From the NCBI RefSeq assembly GCF_009676955.1, contig NZ_CP045696.1, positions 2,115,001 through 2,179,000 of the forward strand: 64,000 nucleotides of DNA, in the 5' to 3' direction. This DNA is from Sodaliphilus pleomorphus (lineage in GTDB: Bacteria; Bacteroidota; Bacteroidia; Bacteroidales; Muribaculaceae). The notes under the pieces are model-generated. The model was not told the DNA's origin. It saw nothing but the letters and a program-made list of their open reading frames with translations, and ran no database searches. Shown here piece after piece: positions 1-8,990 of this stretch (the stretch's first letter is position 1; each line of letters starts with the position of its first letter). The position numbers and the translations under genes are program-made.

Positions 1-1
1 T

Positions 2-853
2 GCCTTTCTATTGTATTTCGTGAAATTACTGGGAAATGATGTTGTCCTGGCAATAGACAAGAACAAAGCATACACACCGGCTAAGGCTGCTAAGGTATTG
101 CGAGTAATATCCGACCGACTGTCTTCTCCTGTCATATTAGTCTGTTCTGATGAACCATCATACAACATCCGTCGCCTGATAGCAAATAAAGTTGATTTTA
201 TTGTACCAGGCAAGCAGATGTTCCTTCCCTCTATGATGATCGACTTGAAGAAGCCAAAGATTAATAATGCTGATATAAAAGATGCAGCACCTACTATAAC
301 TCAAGTCCTGTTATTATGGCATATGGAAAAGGGGGATCTTAATGGCATGACTATGAAAGAACTTGCCAAGATGTTCATGACATCCTATGCTACAGTAAAC
401 AGAGCTGTAAGATGGATGGAGGGCAATGGCTTAGTTAATCTGACAAATAATAGAGAAAAGAAAATCAACTTTATTGCCTCTGGCAAGGGGCTATGGGAAA
501 AATCCAAGGACTACCTTGCCACTCCAATAGAGAAAACTTTATATACGGATGATAAGCCGATAGGATTATTGGAATGTGGCATTAATGCACTGTCGGAGTA
601 CACTATGATAAACAGAGAGGATACAAATAGTTTTGCTGTTACACGTAAATATTTACGGGAAACAAACATCGCTACGGATGAAAGTTTCGGTACTACAAAA
701 TTGGAGATATGGCGGTATTCACCAGAATTATTGTCTACAAATAAAGTCGTTGACCCTCTTTCACTCTACCTGTCGTTAAGAGGTAACAACGATGAGCGAA
801 TTAAAATAGAATTAGACAGCTTAATAGAACATATAAAATGGTCAGAGGAATAG
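2..853 (+). CDS. Winged-helix antitoxin-like regulator (5' end probably cut by window edge)
   Basis: The frame is open to the left edge and the first possible start inside the window is a TTG at 11, so the true start may lie outside. A winged-helix DNA-binding segment is visible near residues 95-155 (MTMKELAKMF, then TVNRAVRWME). The C-terminus, with the motif DPLSLYLSLRG, is typical of the COG4861-like regulators found beside nucleotidyltransferase toxins. The last 16 bases overlap the next gene, so the two are translationally coupled. Inferred role: cognate antitoxin and autorepressor of the AbiEii-like protein downstream. Family assignment is from sequence feel, not a search. Confidence 0.7.
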   Translation, partial: AFLLYFVKLLGNDVVLAIDKNKAYTPAKAAKVLRVISDRLSSPVILVCSDEPSYNIRRLIANKVDFIVPGKQMFLPSMMIDLKKPKINNADIKDAAPTITQVLLLWHMEKGDLNGMTMKELAKMFMTSYATVNRAVRWMEGNGLVNLTNNREKKINFIASGKGLWEKSKDYLATPIEKTLYTDDKPIGLLECGINALSEYTMINREDTNSFAVTRKYLRETNIATDESFGTTKLEIWRYSPELLSTNKVVDPLSLYLSLRGNNDERIKIELDSLIEHIKWSEE

Positions 854-1620
854 ATATATTCAGAGATTACTTCAAGGGGTTTGAAAACAACTATATCATT
901 ATCGGTGGTACGGCCTGTGAATTTCACGAGGAGCAGTATGCGCAAGTTCCAAGAGCGACCAAGGACATAGACATTATATTGAATATCGAAGCTCTGTCAC
1001 ATAATTTTATCGAACGTTTTTGGTCATTTGTCAAGCAAGGTCAATATCAGCAGAGGGAGAAAGGAGCGGGGGGCATAGGTAGCGTACGTCATGAATACTA
1101 TCGATTCATGAGGCCACAGACTTCTGGTTATCCAATGCAGATAGAACTTTTCTCCCGCAATCTCGGACTACTTGACTTCCCTGAGGATGCTGCAATTACG
1201 CCCATACCTACAGACGAGGATCTTTCCAGCTTGTCGGCTATACTTATGGATGACGACTATTACAATTTTACGATTCAGCACAGCACTCTTATGGATGGTG
1301 TCCACATAGCTGATATAGAGAGTCTTATATGTCTGAAAAGTAAGGCCTTTGTCGATTTAACAAGGCAGAAGCAGAATGGTGAGCATGTTGACAGTCGTAA
1401 TATTTTGAAGCATAAAAAGGATGTGTTTCGTCTGGCTGCCATGCTAACCCCCGAGAACCATTATGATTTACCCAAGCAGCTTTCTGAAGATGTCGAGAAG
1501 TTTTGCTATCTTGCAGAAGAAGACCTTCCCAATGATGACTTCTTCAAGGCAGCGGGACTACCCGGACTAAATCCCGAAGAAATACTTTCTCAACTAAGAA
1601 AATCCTTCATCCATGCTTAA
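838..1620 (+). CDS. AbiEii-like nucleotidyltransferase (type IV toxin candidate)
   Basis: 260 aa. The N-terminus has the polymerase-beta-type nucleotidyltransferase signature: a glycine motif IIIGGTACEF followed by the metal-binding ATKDIDIIL (DxD). AbiEii/MenA-type toxins use this fold to transfer nucleotides, in known cases to tRNA acceptor ends. A conserved lysine-containing segment LICLKSKAFVDL near residue 165 fits the family. It overlaps both neighbours (16 bp upstream, 8 bp downstream), giving one three-gene unit. Function as toxin or abortive-infection effector is inferred from family and pairing; a housekeeping nucleotidyltransferase is less likely. Confidence 0.75.
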   Translation: MVRGIDIFRDYFKGFENNYIIIGGTACEFHEEQYAQVPRATKDIDIILNIEALSHNFIERFWSFVKQGQYQQREKGAGGIGSVRHEYYRFMRPQTSGYPMQIELFSRNLGLLDFPEDAAITPIPTDEDLSSLSAILMDDDYYNFTIQHSTLMDGVHIADIESLICLKSKAFVDLTRQKQNGEHVDSRNILKHKKDVFRLAAMLTPENHYDLPKQLSEDVEKFCYLAEEDLPNDDFFKAAGLPGLNPEEILSQLRKSFIHA

Positions 1621-2377
1621 AATACAATACGCATCGGACCTTCATCTTGAATTTGCGGAAAACGCTCAATTTATAAAATCCAATTCTCTACAGCCTGTAG
1701 GAGATATACTTATTCTGGCCGGCGATACTGGTTATTTGGGTGATGAGAACTTCTACACTCACCCTTTCTGGGACTGGGCATCTCAGAACTTCGAGCAAGT
1801 GATCGTGTGTCTTGGCAATCATGAATTTTACAGGTATTATGATATTGCCACTTTGAGAGATGGAACAGAATTTGCCATCCGCTCTAATGTCCACTATTAT
1901 TACAATAAAGTGATCAACATTGATGACATAGATATTATCGTATCTACGCTTTGGTCACATATAGATCAAAAGAATGCTTTTATGACAGAGTGCAGTGTAT
2001 CTGACTTTCATCGCATTCTTTATAACAGAGAGCTCCTCAGTTATCAGAATTTTAATATCGAACACGAGCGCTGTTTGCAATTCATTAAGGATGCTGTCAA
2101 CCAGAGTAAAGCAAGAAAGGAAGTTGTTGTAACCCATCATGTACCATCTTATCAGCTGAGCTCTCCTGATTTTGCGGGCAGCGCAATAAGAGGATCCTTT
2201 ACCGTTGAATTGGCCGACTATATAGAAAATAGTGGTATAGACTACTGGATTTATGGTCATAGTCATCGCAATATCAATAAGAGAATAGGTAAGACACTGT
2301 GCTTGAGCAACCAGTTAGGTTATGTCTTTCACAATGAGAATAAGGACTTCCACAGTGATGCCATGATATGTGCCTGA
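1613..2377 (+). CDS. Calcineurin-like metallophosphoesterase
   Basis: 254 aa. All metallophosphoesterase motifs are visible in order: SDLHLE (DxH), LAGDTG (GD), LGNHEFY (GNHE), THHVPS and YGHSHRN (GHxH). This predicts a dinuclear-metal phosphodiesterase or phosphatase. The start overlaps the nucleotidyltransferase stop by 8 bp, so it is translated with the toxin-antitoxin pair. The substrate cannot be read from sequence; a nucleic-acid or nucleotide end-processing role would fit the neighbours, but this is inference. Confidence 0.85.
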   Translation: MLKIQYASDLHLEFAENAQFIKSNSLQPVGDILILAGDTGYLGDENFYTHPFWDWASQNFEQVIVCLGNHEFYRYYDIATLRDGTEFAIRSNVHYYYNKVINIDDIDIIVSTLWSHIDQKNAFMTECSVSDFHRILYNRELLSYQNFNIEHERCLQFIKDAVNQSKARKEVVVTHHVPSYQLSSPDFAGSAIRGSFTVELADYIENSGIDYWIYGHSHRNINKRIGKTLCLSNQLGYVFHNENKDFHSDAMICA

Positions 2378-2461
2378 GTTTGCACTTCAATTTCAGAAGA
2401 TAGTGAGGTAGACTCTATAGGGGGAATGGGCGCTTGAAAAAATTAGTTTGTTGTCGTTCGA

Positions 2462-2523
2462 GACTTAATGGCGGATTGGGGATGGGGCTTCACATGCCCC
2501 CAGCCCCAATCCGTTATTAAGTC
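2462..2523. terminator. Long inverted repeat after the three-gene unit
   Basis: Two arms of about 27 nt (GACTTAAT.. to ..ATTAAGTC) pair with only a few mismatches around a 7-8 nt loop rich in C. It lies 85 nt after the metallophosphoesterase stop. There is no clear T-tract, so it could be a terminator, an RNA-stabilising 3' hairpin, or the remnant of a small mobile repeat. Confidence 0.45.
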
Positions 2524-2553
2524 GCGCAAAATGTAACTTTCAACCAGCAATAC

Positions 2554-2574
2554 AAAAAAAGAGACCGAAGTCTC
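2554..2574 (-). terminator. UUCG-loop intrinsic terminator on the minus strand
   Basis: On the minus strand GAGAC-TTCG-GTCTC is followed directly by seven T residues (plus 2554-2560). A UUCG tetraloop with a U-tract is a textbook factor-independent terminator. No minus-strand protein gene ends here, so the terminated transcript would be noncoding. Confidence 0.6.
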
Positions 2575-2800
2575 CCCGAGATTAACCAACTTTGTATTGC
2601 AATATGTATTGTCAATTAACCTCGCAGCAAAGGTTGCAAATTTTCGCCTTACTGCAAAGAAGGACTCCGAGAAAAGTTATCGCCTCGATAGTGGGGTGCA
2701 GTCAATCAACACTCAGCCGCGAAATAAAGCGCAACTCGACAGAAAAGGGAGAGTAGGCCTTCTTGCAAAAAACGGGTTCTGCCAAAGAAAATAATGTTTT
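2575..2800 (-). ncRNA. Possible small noncoding RNA ending at the 2554-2574 terminator
   Basis: About 225 nt without a convincing protein gene lie immediately upstream, on the minus strand, of a strong terminator. The stretch contains complementary segments such as TTTGCAGTAAGG and a later TTTGCTGCGAGG context, but I did not derive a firm fold. A small RNA (6S-like or trans-acting) is a guess based on the orphan terminator. The 5' end is not defined. Confidence 0.25.
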
Positions 2801-2807
2801 TTTTATG

Positions 2808-2838
2808 TTGCTCAATTGAATTGTTTGTTGTATCTTTG
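2808..2838 (+). promoter_or_regulatory. Promoter of the retropepsin-PDZ gene
   Basis: TTG at 2808-2810, 20 nt, then TATCTTTG at 2831-2838 matches the Bacteroidetes primary-sigma consensus. The predicted mRNA has a leader of roughly 110 nt before the ATG at 2959. Confidence 0.65.
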
Positions 2839-2958
2839 TACATAGAAGCTGTATGTATTGATTTGATTTTTAGTACTTTAAAATTAATACTTTTTCTTGA
2901 ATTGCACAAGAAATGCAGTTTTTTTGTTACATTATTCAGGCTAAAACTTGACTTGATT

Positions 2959-4155
2959 ATGAAAACAAGACTCACACTCCTGGTGGCAGGCCTGGTGGCA
3001 ACTGCGCTGGGCGCCATGGCCAAGGTTCCCGCCAGGGCAATCCCCTTTATCCTCGATTCTCACCTCTACATTCAGGCTACGGTGGCCGACACCATCCCAG
3101 TGTCGCTCATCTACGACACCGGTGCCGACCGCCTGTATCTCGACAAGGACTACATGCGCCTCTCGCCGCTGGGCAAGCTGCCGCTGCGCAAGGGCAAGGC
3201 CCAGATGGGCGGTGCCGGCAACAGCGGTGCCAAGACCATACCGATTGTCATCGACCCGCTGCGGCTGAAAATGGGCAGTGTGGACTATCGCGAGACCATC
3301 ACGCCCATCATTGAGCTGCGTGAGATTCTGGGCCGCTATGCCGATGGCATGATAGGCAACAATGCCGTGCTGGGCAAGCCCTTGATGGTGAACTATACCT
3401 CTGGCTACCTGCTCCAGCTCGACAGCCTCGCGCCCTCGGCGCTCGAGGGCTACACCCGGCTGCCGGCCCGCCTCGAGAACAACAGGATCTATGTGGAGTG
3501 TGAGCTCGACGTCGACTCGCTGCAGCGCCTGAAAGGCGATTTCCTGCTCGACCTGGGGTGTGGCGGCACGGTGGTGCTCACCAATGAGACCAGAAAAAAA
3601 CTCGACTTGAGCGGCAAGCCCCAGGCCGAGTGCTACTTTTCCAACTTGGGAGTGGGGGGCAGCGGCACCACCGTCGACTTCAGAACCGCGTCGTTCAAGT
3701 TTCTCGACCAGCTGCGCAACGTGGTTGTGTCGGCCTCGCGCAGCACCCAGGGCGCATTGTCGCGTCGTCCCTATCTGGGCTTGATAGGCAACGATATCTT
3801 GTGCCACTACGACCTCATCATCGATGCCACGGGCAAGGCTCTTTACGCCCGCCGCAACAGCGTTGCCGACAGCTCCTATCAGCACAGCTCGCGCATGCAG
3901 ATGGGCTATGTCGACCGCACCGACATCGCCCAGGGGTGGATTGTGAGCAGCCTCTATGCCGGCGGCATCGCCGAGAAAGCCGGTTTCGAGATAGGCGACA
4001 CGATCATCTCGATCAACGGCCGCCCCGTGAACGGCATCACGTGGGAGGAGCAGCGCAAGGGGCTCGGGCTCAAGGGTAGCACCACCATCGAGGTGAAGAA
4101 AAAGAACGGCACTCGAGCCACCCTCGTCATCAACATCGACAAGGAGATCATATAG
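2959..4155 (+). CDS. Secreted retropepsin-like aspartic protease with PDZ domain
   Basis: 398 aa from the ATG at 2959; the open frame begins earlier but the signal peptide (MKTRLTLLVAGLVATALG) starts here. Two aspartyl-protease-like halves are visible: LIYDTGADRLYL near residue 50 (catalytic D-T-G) and FLLDLGCGGTVVL near residue 195 (D-L-G). Residues about 320-398 form a PDZ domain (SSLYAGGIAEKAGFEIGD). Periplasmic or outer-membrane location is likely. Family members are envelope proteases or peptide-binding proteins of unknown substrate in Bacteroidetes. It is monocistronic, with its own promoter. Confidence 0.8.
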   Translation: MKTRLTLLVAGLVATALGAMAKVPARAIPFILDSHLYIQATVADTIPVSLIYDTGADRLYLDKDYMRLSPLGKLPLRKGKAQMGGAGNSGAKTIPIVIDPLRLKMGSVDYRETITPIIELREILGRYADGMIGNNAVLGKPLMVNYTSGYLLQLDSLAPSALEGYTRLPARLENNRIYVECELDVDSLQRLKGDFLLDLGCGGTVVLTNETRKKLDLSGKPQAECYFSNLGVGGSGTTVDFRTASFKFLDQLRNVVVSASRSTQGALSRRPYLGLIGNDILCHYDLIIDATGKALYARRNSVADSSYQHSSRMQMGYVDRTDIAQGWIVSSLYAGGIAEKAGFEIGDTIISINGRPVNGITWEEQRKGLGLKGSTTIEVKKKNGTRATLVINIDKEII

Positions 4156-4240
4156 AGCACATGCCGCCAGCCACAACACGGCTAACCCAGCCTTGTGCAG
4201 AGTTTTAGTGTAAAAAATGGGTGGAAATGGGCGGAAACTG

Positions 4241-4271
4241 CAGCCCCGGGGCGCGGTCGCGCACCGGGGCT
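4241..4271 (-). terminator. GC-rich hairpin downstream of tRNA-Ser
   Basis: CAGCCCCGG and CCGGGGCTG pair perfectly around a 13-nt loop, 12 nt after the tRNA 3' end on the minus strand. The T-run that follows is weak. It may also serve the converging retropepsin gene. Confidence 0.4.
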
Positions 4272-4282
4272 GTGAAAGGGAG

Positions 4283-4370
4283 CGGAGTGAGGGAGATTCG
4301 AACTCCCGAAGCGCTTTTGACGCTTACACGCTTTCCAGGCGTGCCTCTTCAGCCACTCGAGCATCACTCC
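4283..4370 (-). tRNA. tRNA-Ser (anticodon GGA)
   Basis: An 88-nt class II tRNA on the minus strand. Acceptor GGAGTGA pairs with TCACTCC, with discriminator G and no encoded CCA. The anticodon loop reads CTGGAAA with GGA at plus 4334-4336 (reverse complement). A long variable arm and a T-arm GGAGTTCGAATCTCC are present. It decodes UCC/UCU. It lies between two plus-strand genes and has its own promoter. Confidence 0.95.
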
Positions 4371-4423
4371 AAAATGGGCACCGTTGTTGTGCCTGCAACG
4401 GGGGCTTGCTGCCGTTGCGCGTG

Positions 4424-4431
4424 CAAAGGTA
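4424..4431 (-). promoter_or_regulatory. -7 element of the tRNA-Ser promoter
   Basis: TACCTTTG on the minus strand, about 54 nt before the tRNA 5' end, fits TAnnTTTG. No clean -33 TTG is seen at the right distance. Confidence 0.45.
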
Positions 4432-4477
4432 ATGAATTTTCCTTGAATATGGCGAAATTTATGATTAATTTTGTGTG

Positions 4478-5956
4478 ATGGATTTGGCTAACACACACAA
4501 TAGCACGCCTGAGCCTGTCGACAGCCGCGACCGGCTGGTTGCGCAGTTTGGCACCGAGGTGATGCAGCAGCTGCCCTATGAGCCCAACCAGGAGCAACTC
4601 ACGCTCGTTGCGGCGATGGCCCACTTCTTGTTCTACGGTGGCGAGCGGGCGGTGTTTGTGCTCAACGGCTATGCCGGCACGGGCAAGACCTCGATGGTGG
4701 GCGGCATTGTCAAGGCCTTGAGCCTGCGCGGCATCAAGACGGTGCTCTTGGCTCCCACCGGGCGTGCGGCCAAGGTGTTTGCCGAGTACTCGGGGCACAC
4801 GGCCTACACCATACACCGGCGCATCTACCGGCAGGCGGGCTACCTGGAGGCTGGCTTCGGGCTGGCCGAGAACAAGCAGACCGACACGCTCTATGTGGTC
4901 GACGAGGCCTCGATGATAAGCAACAGCGCGGGCGAGGGCTCGATATTTGGCACGGGGCGGCTACTCGACGACTTGATGCACTATGTGTACAACGGGCGTG
5001 GCTGCCGGCTGGTGCTCATGGGCGATGCGGCCCAGCTGCCTCCTGTGGGGCAGAGCGAGAGCCCTGCGCTCAATGCCAAGGTGCTGCAGGGCTACGGGCT
5101 CACGGTCTACAACCTGCATCTCAAGGCCATTGCCCGGCAGGCGGCCCAGTCGGGCATATTGTACAACGCTACCATTCTGCGCCAGGTGATGGAGAGCGGG
5201 GTGCTGTGTGCGCCCAGGCTGGAGCTGAAGCGTTTCCCCGACATCGATGCCATCACGGGCGAGTTTCTGCTCGAGACCATAGGCGACTGCTACGACCGCG
5301 ATGGCATGAACGAGACTATCGTGGTCACGCGCAGCAACAAGCGAGCCACGATGTTCAACTTGGGCATACGCAACAGTTTGCTCTACCGCGAGGAGGAGCT
5401 CGTGAGTGGCGACATGCTGCTGGTGTCGAAAAACAACTACTATTGGGCGGCCGACTATGAGCAGATGGATTTCATCGCCAATGGCGACGTGGTGAGGGTG
5501 ACACGCGTGTGGGGCGACATCGAGCGCCGCTACGGGCTCGACTTTGCCAACGTCACCGTGCAGTTTCCTGACCACGGCGACCTGGAGATGGACGCTAAAA
5601 TCATTGTCGACTGCCTGGTGAGCGACACTCCGGGTCTCACGCCGGCACAGAGCGAGTCCCTGTATCAGGGCGTGCTGGCCCAGTATAGCGGCGACAAGCG
5701 CTCGCGTTACCGCGAGATGAAGAAAGATCCCTACTTCAATGCGCTGCAGGTGAAGTATGCCTATGCCGTGACTTGCCACAAGGCGCAGGGTGGGCAGTGG
5801 CGCAACGTGTTTGTCGACATGGGCAGCATCATGCCCGACGCCTTCGCCACGCTCAGCTTCTACCGCTGGCTCTACACGGCCATCACGCGTGCCCGCGACA
5901 GGGTGTATCTCATCAACTGCCCGCTCGAGAGCGACCTGCCCGGGCAGGACGAATAG
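4478..5956 (+). CDS. RecD-like ATP-dependent DNA helicase / exonuclease subunit
   Basis: 492 aa from the ATG at 4478 (a GTG directly before it would add one residue). Walker A is NGYAGTGKTS near residue 67, Walker B LYVVDEASM near 138, and the motif VLMGDAAQLPPVG near 178. The C-terminal UvrD-like motif YAVTCHKAQGGQW and YTAITRARDRVYLI complete a superfamily 1B helicase core. It is shorter than RecD2 (about 700 aa) and lacks the N-terminal extension, as is usual for the Bacteroidetes version. Likely role: 5'-3' DNA unwinding in repair. It is monocistronic and convergent with the S9 peptidase. Confidence 0.85.
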   Translation: MDLANTHNSTPEPVDSRDRLVAQFGTEVMQQLPYEPNQEQLTLVAAMAHFLFYGGERAVFVLNGYAGTGKTSMVGGIVKALSLRGIKTVLLAPTGRAAKVFAEYSGHTAYTIHRRIYRQAGYLEAGFGLAENKQTDTLYVVDEASMISNSAGEGSIFGTGRLLDDLMHYVYNGRGCRLVLMGDAAQLPPVGQSESPALNAKVLQGYGLTVYNLHLKAIARQAAQSGILYNATILRQVMESGVLCAPRLELKRFPDIDAITGEFLLETIGDCYDRDGMNETIVVTRSNKRATMFNLGIRNSLLYREEELVSGDMLLVSKNNYYWAADYEQMDFIANGDVVRVTRVWGDIERRYGLDFANVTVQFPDHGDLEMDAKIIVDCLVSDTPGLTPAQSESLYQGVLAQYSGDKRSRYREMKKDPYFNALQVKYAYAVTCHKAQGGQWRNVFVDMGSIMPDAFATLSFYRWLYTAITRARDRVYLINCPLESDLPGQDE

Positions 5957-5990
5957 CTTTACTTTTCCACCCCCTCTCAAGGATAAATGA

Positions 5991-6024
5991 CGGGGGCGGC
6001 TGGAATGCATCCAGGCCGCCCCCG
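5991..6024. terminator. Hairpin between convergent genes
   Basis: CGGGGGCGGC and GGCCGCCCCCG pair around a 13-nt loop that can also pair. It sits between the helicase stop and the peptidase stop, so it can terminate both strands. T-tracts are poor. Confidence 0.5.
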
Positions 6025-6056
6025 CTGTTGTGGTGATTCTTGTTGTCGCGCTCAGG

Positions 6057-8150
6057 TCAATACTGCACGTCGTTGTCCATCATCTTCTTGGTGTCCCACG
6101 GAGCGGGGTCGCCGCCCAGGTACTTGTGGAACCACTCGAGGTGGGCGTTGTAGTACACGGGCATCGAGTTGAGCTCGTCGGGCCAGTGGCCGTCGTTGCT
6201 GAAGATGATGAGGCGCGAGGGGATGCCCAGGGTTTGGAGCACCGAGAAGTATTGCAGACTCTGGGTGTAGCTCACGCGGTAGTCGCGCTCGCCGGTGATG
6301 ATGAGCGTGGGCGTCTTGAAGTTGCTCACATAGTTGGAGGGCGAGAACTTTTGGTACAAGTCGCTGTTCCAGGGCTGGCCCTTGAGGTCGAAGTTGGGGA
6401 ACCACAGCTCCTCGGTGGCGCCCCACATGCTGCGCAGGTCGTAGAGGCCCATCATCGAGGCCAGGCACTTGAAGGGGTGCTCATGGCCCTGGAGCCAGTT
6501 CATGAAGTAGCCGCCATAGCTCCAGCCCATGGCGCCCATGCGGGTAGCGTCGACATAGGGGAGCTTGCTCAGTGCCTCGGTCACGGCCATCACATCCTGG
6601 TAGGGCTTGCCGCCCCAGTCGCCCGAGATGGCTGTGGTGAAGGCTTGGCCATAGCCCGTGGAGCCGTGGGGGTTGGGGTAGGCCACGACGTAGCCGGCAC
6701 CGGGATACACCTGCCAGTCGCCGCGGAAGCTGTTGAGCCACTGCATCTGCGGGCCGCCGTGCACGTTGATCACGAGCGGGTATTTCTTGGCGGGATCGAA
6801 GTTGTGGGGCTTCACAACGAAGCACTCAATCTTGGCGCCGTCGCTGCCGTCGACCCACATCACCTCGCTGGGGCGAATGTCGACCTCGTCTTCAAGTGCC
6901 TGGTTGAGGAAGGTGAGCTGTTGCTCCTTGCGTCCGTCCTTGCTGCGGTACAGGGCCACGGGCTTGCCGGTGGTCGAGTAGGTGTAGTAGATGTAGCCGT
7001 CGGGGGCCACGGCAAAGTCGAAGATGGCGCGGTCGGGTATCACCTTGGCCCACTTGCCGCTCTTGATGTCGACCTTGTAGAGGGGCTTCTCGCCGGTTTC
7101 CTCGACGATGAAGTAGATGGTGCGGCTGTCGGGCATCCACTTGTAGGCGTCGACCCAGTTGTCGAGGTTCTCGGTGAGCAGGGTCTTGGCGCCCGTGGCA
7201 CGGTCGTAGAGGGCCAGGCGGAAGCGGTCGCTCTCGTGGCCGGGCACGGCCTGGGTGCGATAGGCGATATACTTGCCGTCGGGCGAATAGGCGGGGTCGC
7301 CGTCCCAAGCCTCATTGGCAGCGGTGATGCAGCGGGCCTGGCCGCCCGTCACGGGCACGATGTAGAGGTCGCAGTTGGTGTTGGCCTCGGGGTGGGCCGT
7401 GTGGTTGCTCACGTAGCACAGCTCCTTGCTGTCGGGCGAGAAGGCAAAGCCCGGGGTGTTGCCAAAGGTGGGCGTCACATACTCGCCTGGGGTGACATCG
7501 ACATAGGTCTTGGCCGCGATGTTGTAGACGATGATGTGGGAATACTTGCCGTCGGCATAGTCGGTCCAGTGGCGATAGAGCAGTTTGTCGGCGATGTGGC
7601 CTTGCACGGGGCCCTCGGCGCGCTTGCGGGCGCGCTCGGCATTGGCCTTGCCGTCGGCTCCTCCCAGGTCGGGATAGACTTGGGCGGCAAAGGCCAGCAG
7701 GTTGCCGTCGGGGCTGAGCACAGCGCCGCTCACGCCGAGTGGATATTGTGTCACCTGCTCGACGGCGCCTGTGGCCACGTTGCAGCGAAACACCTGTGGC
7801 GTCTTGTTCTCCTTGCCGTCGTCGTCGAGCGTTGTGGCCGTGCCGTTGTAGTATATCCACTTGCCGTCGGGGCTATATTGCGCTCCGCTCGACTTGCCCT
7901 CGGTCATGGGCTTGAAGGCGGGCGCTCCCTTGGCGGCAAGGTTCATGATTTGTATTGCGGTTGCCGACTTGTGTGCCTTGAGGTCCTTCTTGGTGACGGC
8001 AAAGGCCAGCGTCTTGCCGTCGGGCGAGAGGTTGAGGCCCGACACGCTCTGCACGCGGTAGAGGTCGGCAATGGTGAAGGCGCGCTTCGGTTGCGCGCCC
8101 ATGTGCGATATTGCCATGATAGCTAAAAATAATGCAATTGCTGTTCTCAT
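6057..8150 (-). CDS. S9 family prolyl oligopeptidase / dipeptidyl aminopeptidase
   Basis: 697 aa with an N-terminal signal peptide (MRTAIALFLAIMAISHMGA). Residues about 25-420 carry WD40-like beta-propeller repeats with recurrent LSPDGK / YSPDGK motifs. The C-terminal alpha/beta-hydrolase domain has the nucleophile motif GWSYGGYFM, the acid in GERDYRVSY and the histidine in SNDGHWPDE, so the catalytic triad is complete. It probably cleaves dipeptides or oligopeptides in the periplasm. A separate transcription unit, convergent with the helicase. Confidence 0.9.
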   Translation of the reverse strand: MRTAIALFLAIMAISHMGAQPKRAFTIADLYRVQSVSGLNLSPDGKTLAFAVTKKDLKAHKSATAIQIMNLAAKGAPAFKPMTEGKSSGAQYSPDGKWIYYNGTATTLDDDGKENKTPQVFRCNVATGAVEQVTQYPLGVSGAVLSPDGNLLAFAAQVYPDLGGADGKANAERARKRAEGPVQGHIADKLLYRHWTDYADGKYSHIIVYNIAAKTYVDVTPGEYVTPTFGNTPGFAFSPDSKELCYVSNHTAHPEANTNCDLYIVPVTGGQARCITAANEAWDGDPAYSPDGKYIAYRTQAVPGHESDRFRLALYDRATGAKTLLTENLDNWVDAYKWMPDSRTIYFIVEETGEKPLYKVDIKSGKWAKVIPDRAIFDFAVAPDGYIYYTYSTTGKPVALYRSKDGRKEQQLTFLNQALEDEVDIRPSEVMWVDGSDGAKIECFVVKPHNFDPAKKYPLVINVHGGPQMQWLNSFRGDWQVYPGAGYVVAYPNPHGSTGYGQAFTTAISGDWGGKPYQDVMAVTEALSKLPYVDATRMGAMGWSYGGYFMNWLQGHEHPFKCLASMMGLYDLRSMWGATEELWFPNFDLKGQPWNSDLYQKFSPSNYVSNFKTPTLIITGERDYRVSYTQSLQYFSVLQTLGIPSRLIIFSNDGHWPDELNSMPVYYNAHLEWFHKYLGGDPAPWDTKKMMDNDVQY

Positions 8151-8234
8151 TGTTGAAAAAGATTTCTTGGTCTGAGATGGTGTAACGTGAATTTTTAAGA
8201 TAAAGAATATCGTGTACAGAGTGGCGCTGTGGCC

Positions 8235-8990
8235 TCACTTCATCACAAGCTCCACGGGGCAGTGGTCGCTGCCGTAGATCTCGTTGTGTATCGAGGCGCC
8301 TTGCATCATGGGAGCGAGGCGGTTGCTCACTATAAAGTAGTCGATGCGCCAGCCGGCGTTCTTCTCGCGGGCACGGAAGCGGTAGCTCCACCAGGAGTAC
8401 ACCCCCTCGAGATCGGGGTAGAAATAGCGGAAGCTGTCGGTGAAGCCGGCGTCGAGCAGCTGGGTCATTTTCTCTCGTTCCTGGTCGGTGAAGCCGGCGT
8501 TCTTGCGGTTGGTCTTCGGGTTCTTGAGGTCGATTTCCTCGTGAGCCACATTCATGTCGCCGCATGCGATCACGGGTTTCTTCTTGTCGAGCGCCAGCAG
8601 GTAGTTGCGAAAGTCGGTTTCCCACGTCATGCGGTAGTCGAGGCGGCGCAGGCCGTCCTGGCTGTTGGGCGTGTAGACGCACACGAGATAGAACTCGGGC
8701 ATCTCGAGGGTGATCATGCGCCCCTCGTGGTCGTGCTCGTCGATGCCCATGCCATAGGTCACGGCCAGCGGGGTGTGACGGGTGAAGATGGCCGTGCCGC
8801 TGTAGCCTTTCTTCTCGGCATAGTTCCAGTAGCTCTTATAGCCGTCGAAGGCGAGGTCGAGCTGCCCGGCCTGCATCTTGGTTTCCTGCAGGCAGAAGAA
8901 GTCGGCGTCGAGTTGCTCGAAGGCTTCTTTGAAGCCCTTGCCCACGACTGCACGCAGGCCGTTTACGTTCCATGATATGAATTTAAGCAT
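8235..8990 (-). CDS. xth: Exodeoxyribonuclease III
   Basis: 251 aa starting at MLKFISWNVNGLRA. Metal-binding and catalytic motifs of the ExoIII/APE1 family are present: WNVNGLRA, FFCLQETKM (E), VCVYTPNSQ, CGDMNVAHEEIDL (D and N), and the C-terminal GSDHCPVELVM (DH). It repairs abasic sites as AP endonuclease and 3'-5' exonuclease. A strong AAGGAGG ribosome-binding sequence precedes the ATG, inside the upstream small gene, and the two overlap by 8 bp. Confidence 0.95.
   Translation of the reverse strand: MLKFISWNVNGLRAVVGKGFKEAFEQLDADFFCLQETKMQAGQLDLAFDGYKSYWNYAEKKGYSGTAIFTRHTPLAVTYGMGIDEHDHEGRMITLEMPEFYLVCVYTPNSQDGLRRLDYRMTWETDFRNYLLALDKKKPVIACGDMNVAHEEIDLKNPKTNRKNAGFTDQEREKMTQLLDAGFTDSFRYFYPDLEGVYSWWSYRFRAREKNAGWRIDYFIVSNRLAPMMQGASIHNEIYGSDHCPVELVMK

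Noticed and set aside
2941..4179. 412-aa open frame on the minus strand opposite the retropepsin gene
   Set aside because: Antisense shadow of a G+C-rich gene: low-complexity composition rich in A, H, R, V, no start context, no domain.
6030..8126. 698-aa open frame on the plus strand opposite the S9 peptidase
   Set aside because: Mirror frame of a G+C-rich coding sequence. The minus strand has a full catalytic triad and signal peptide.
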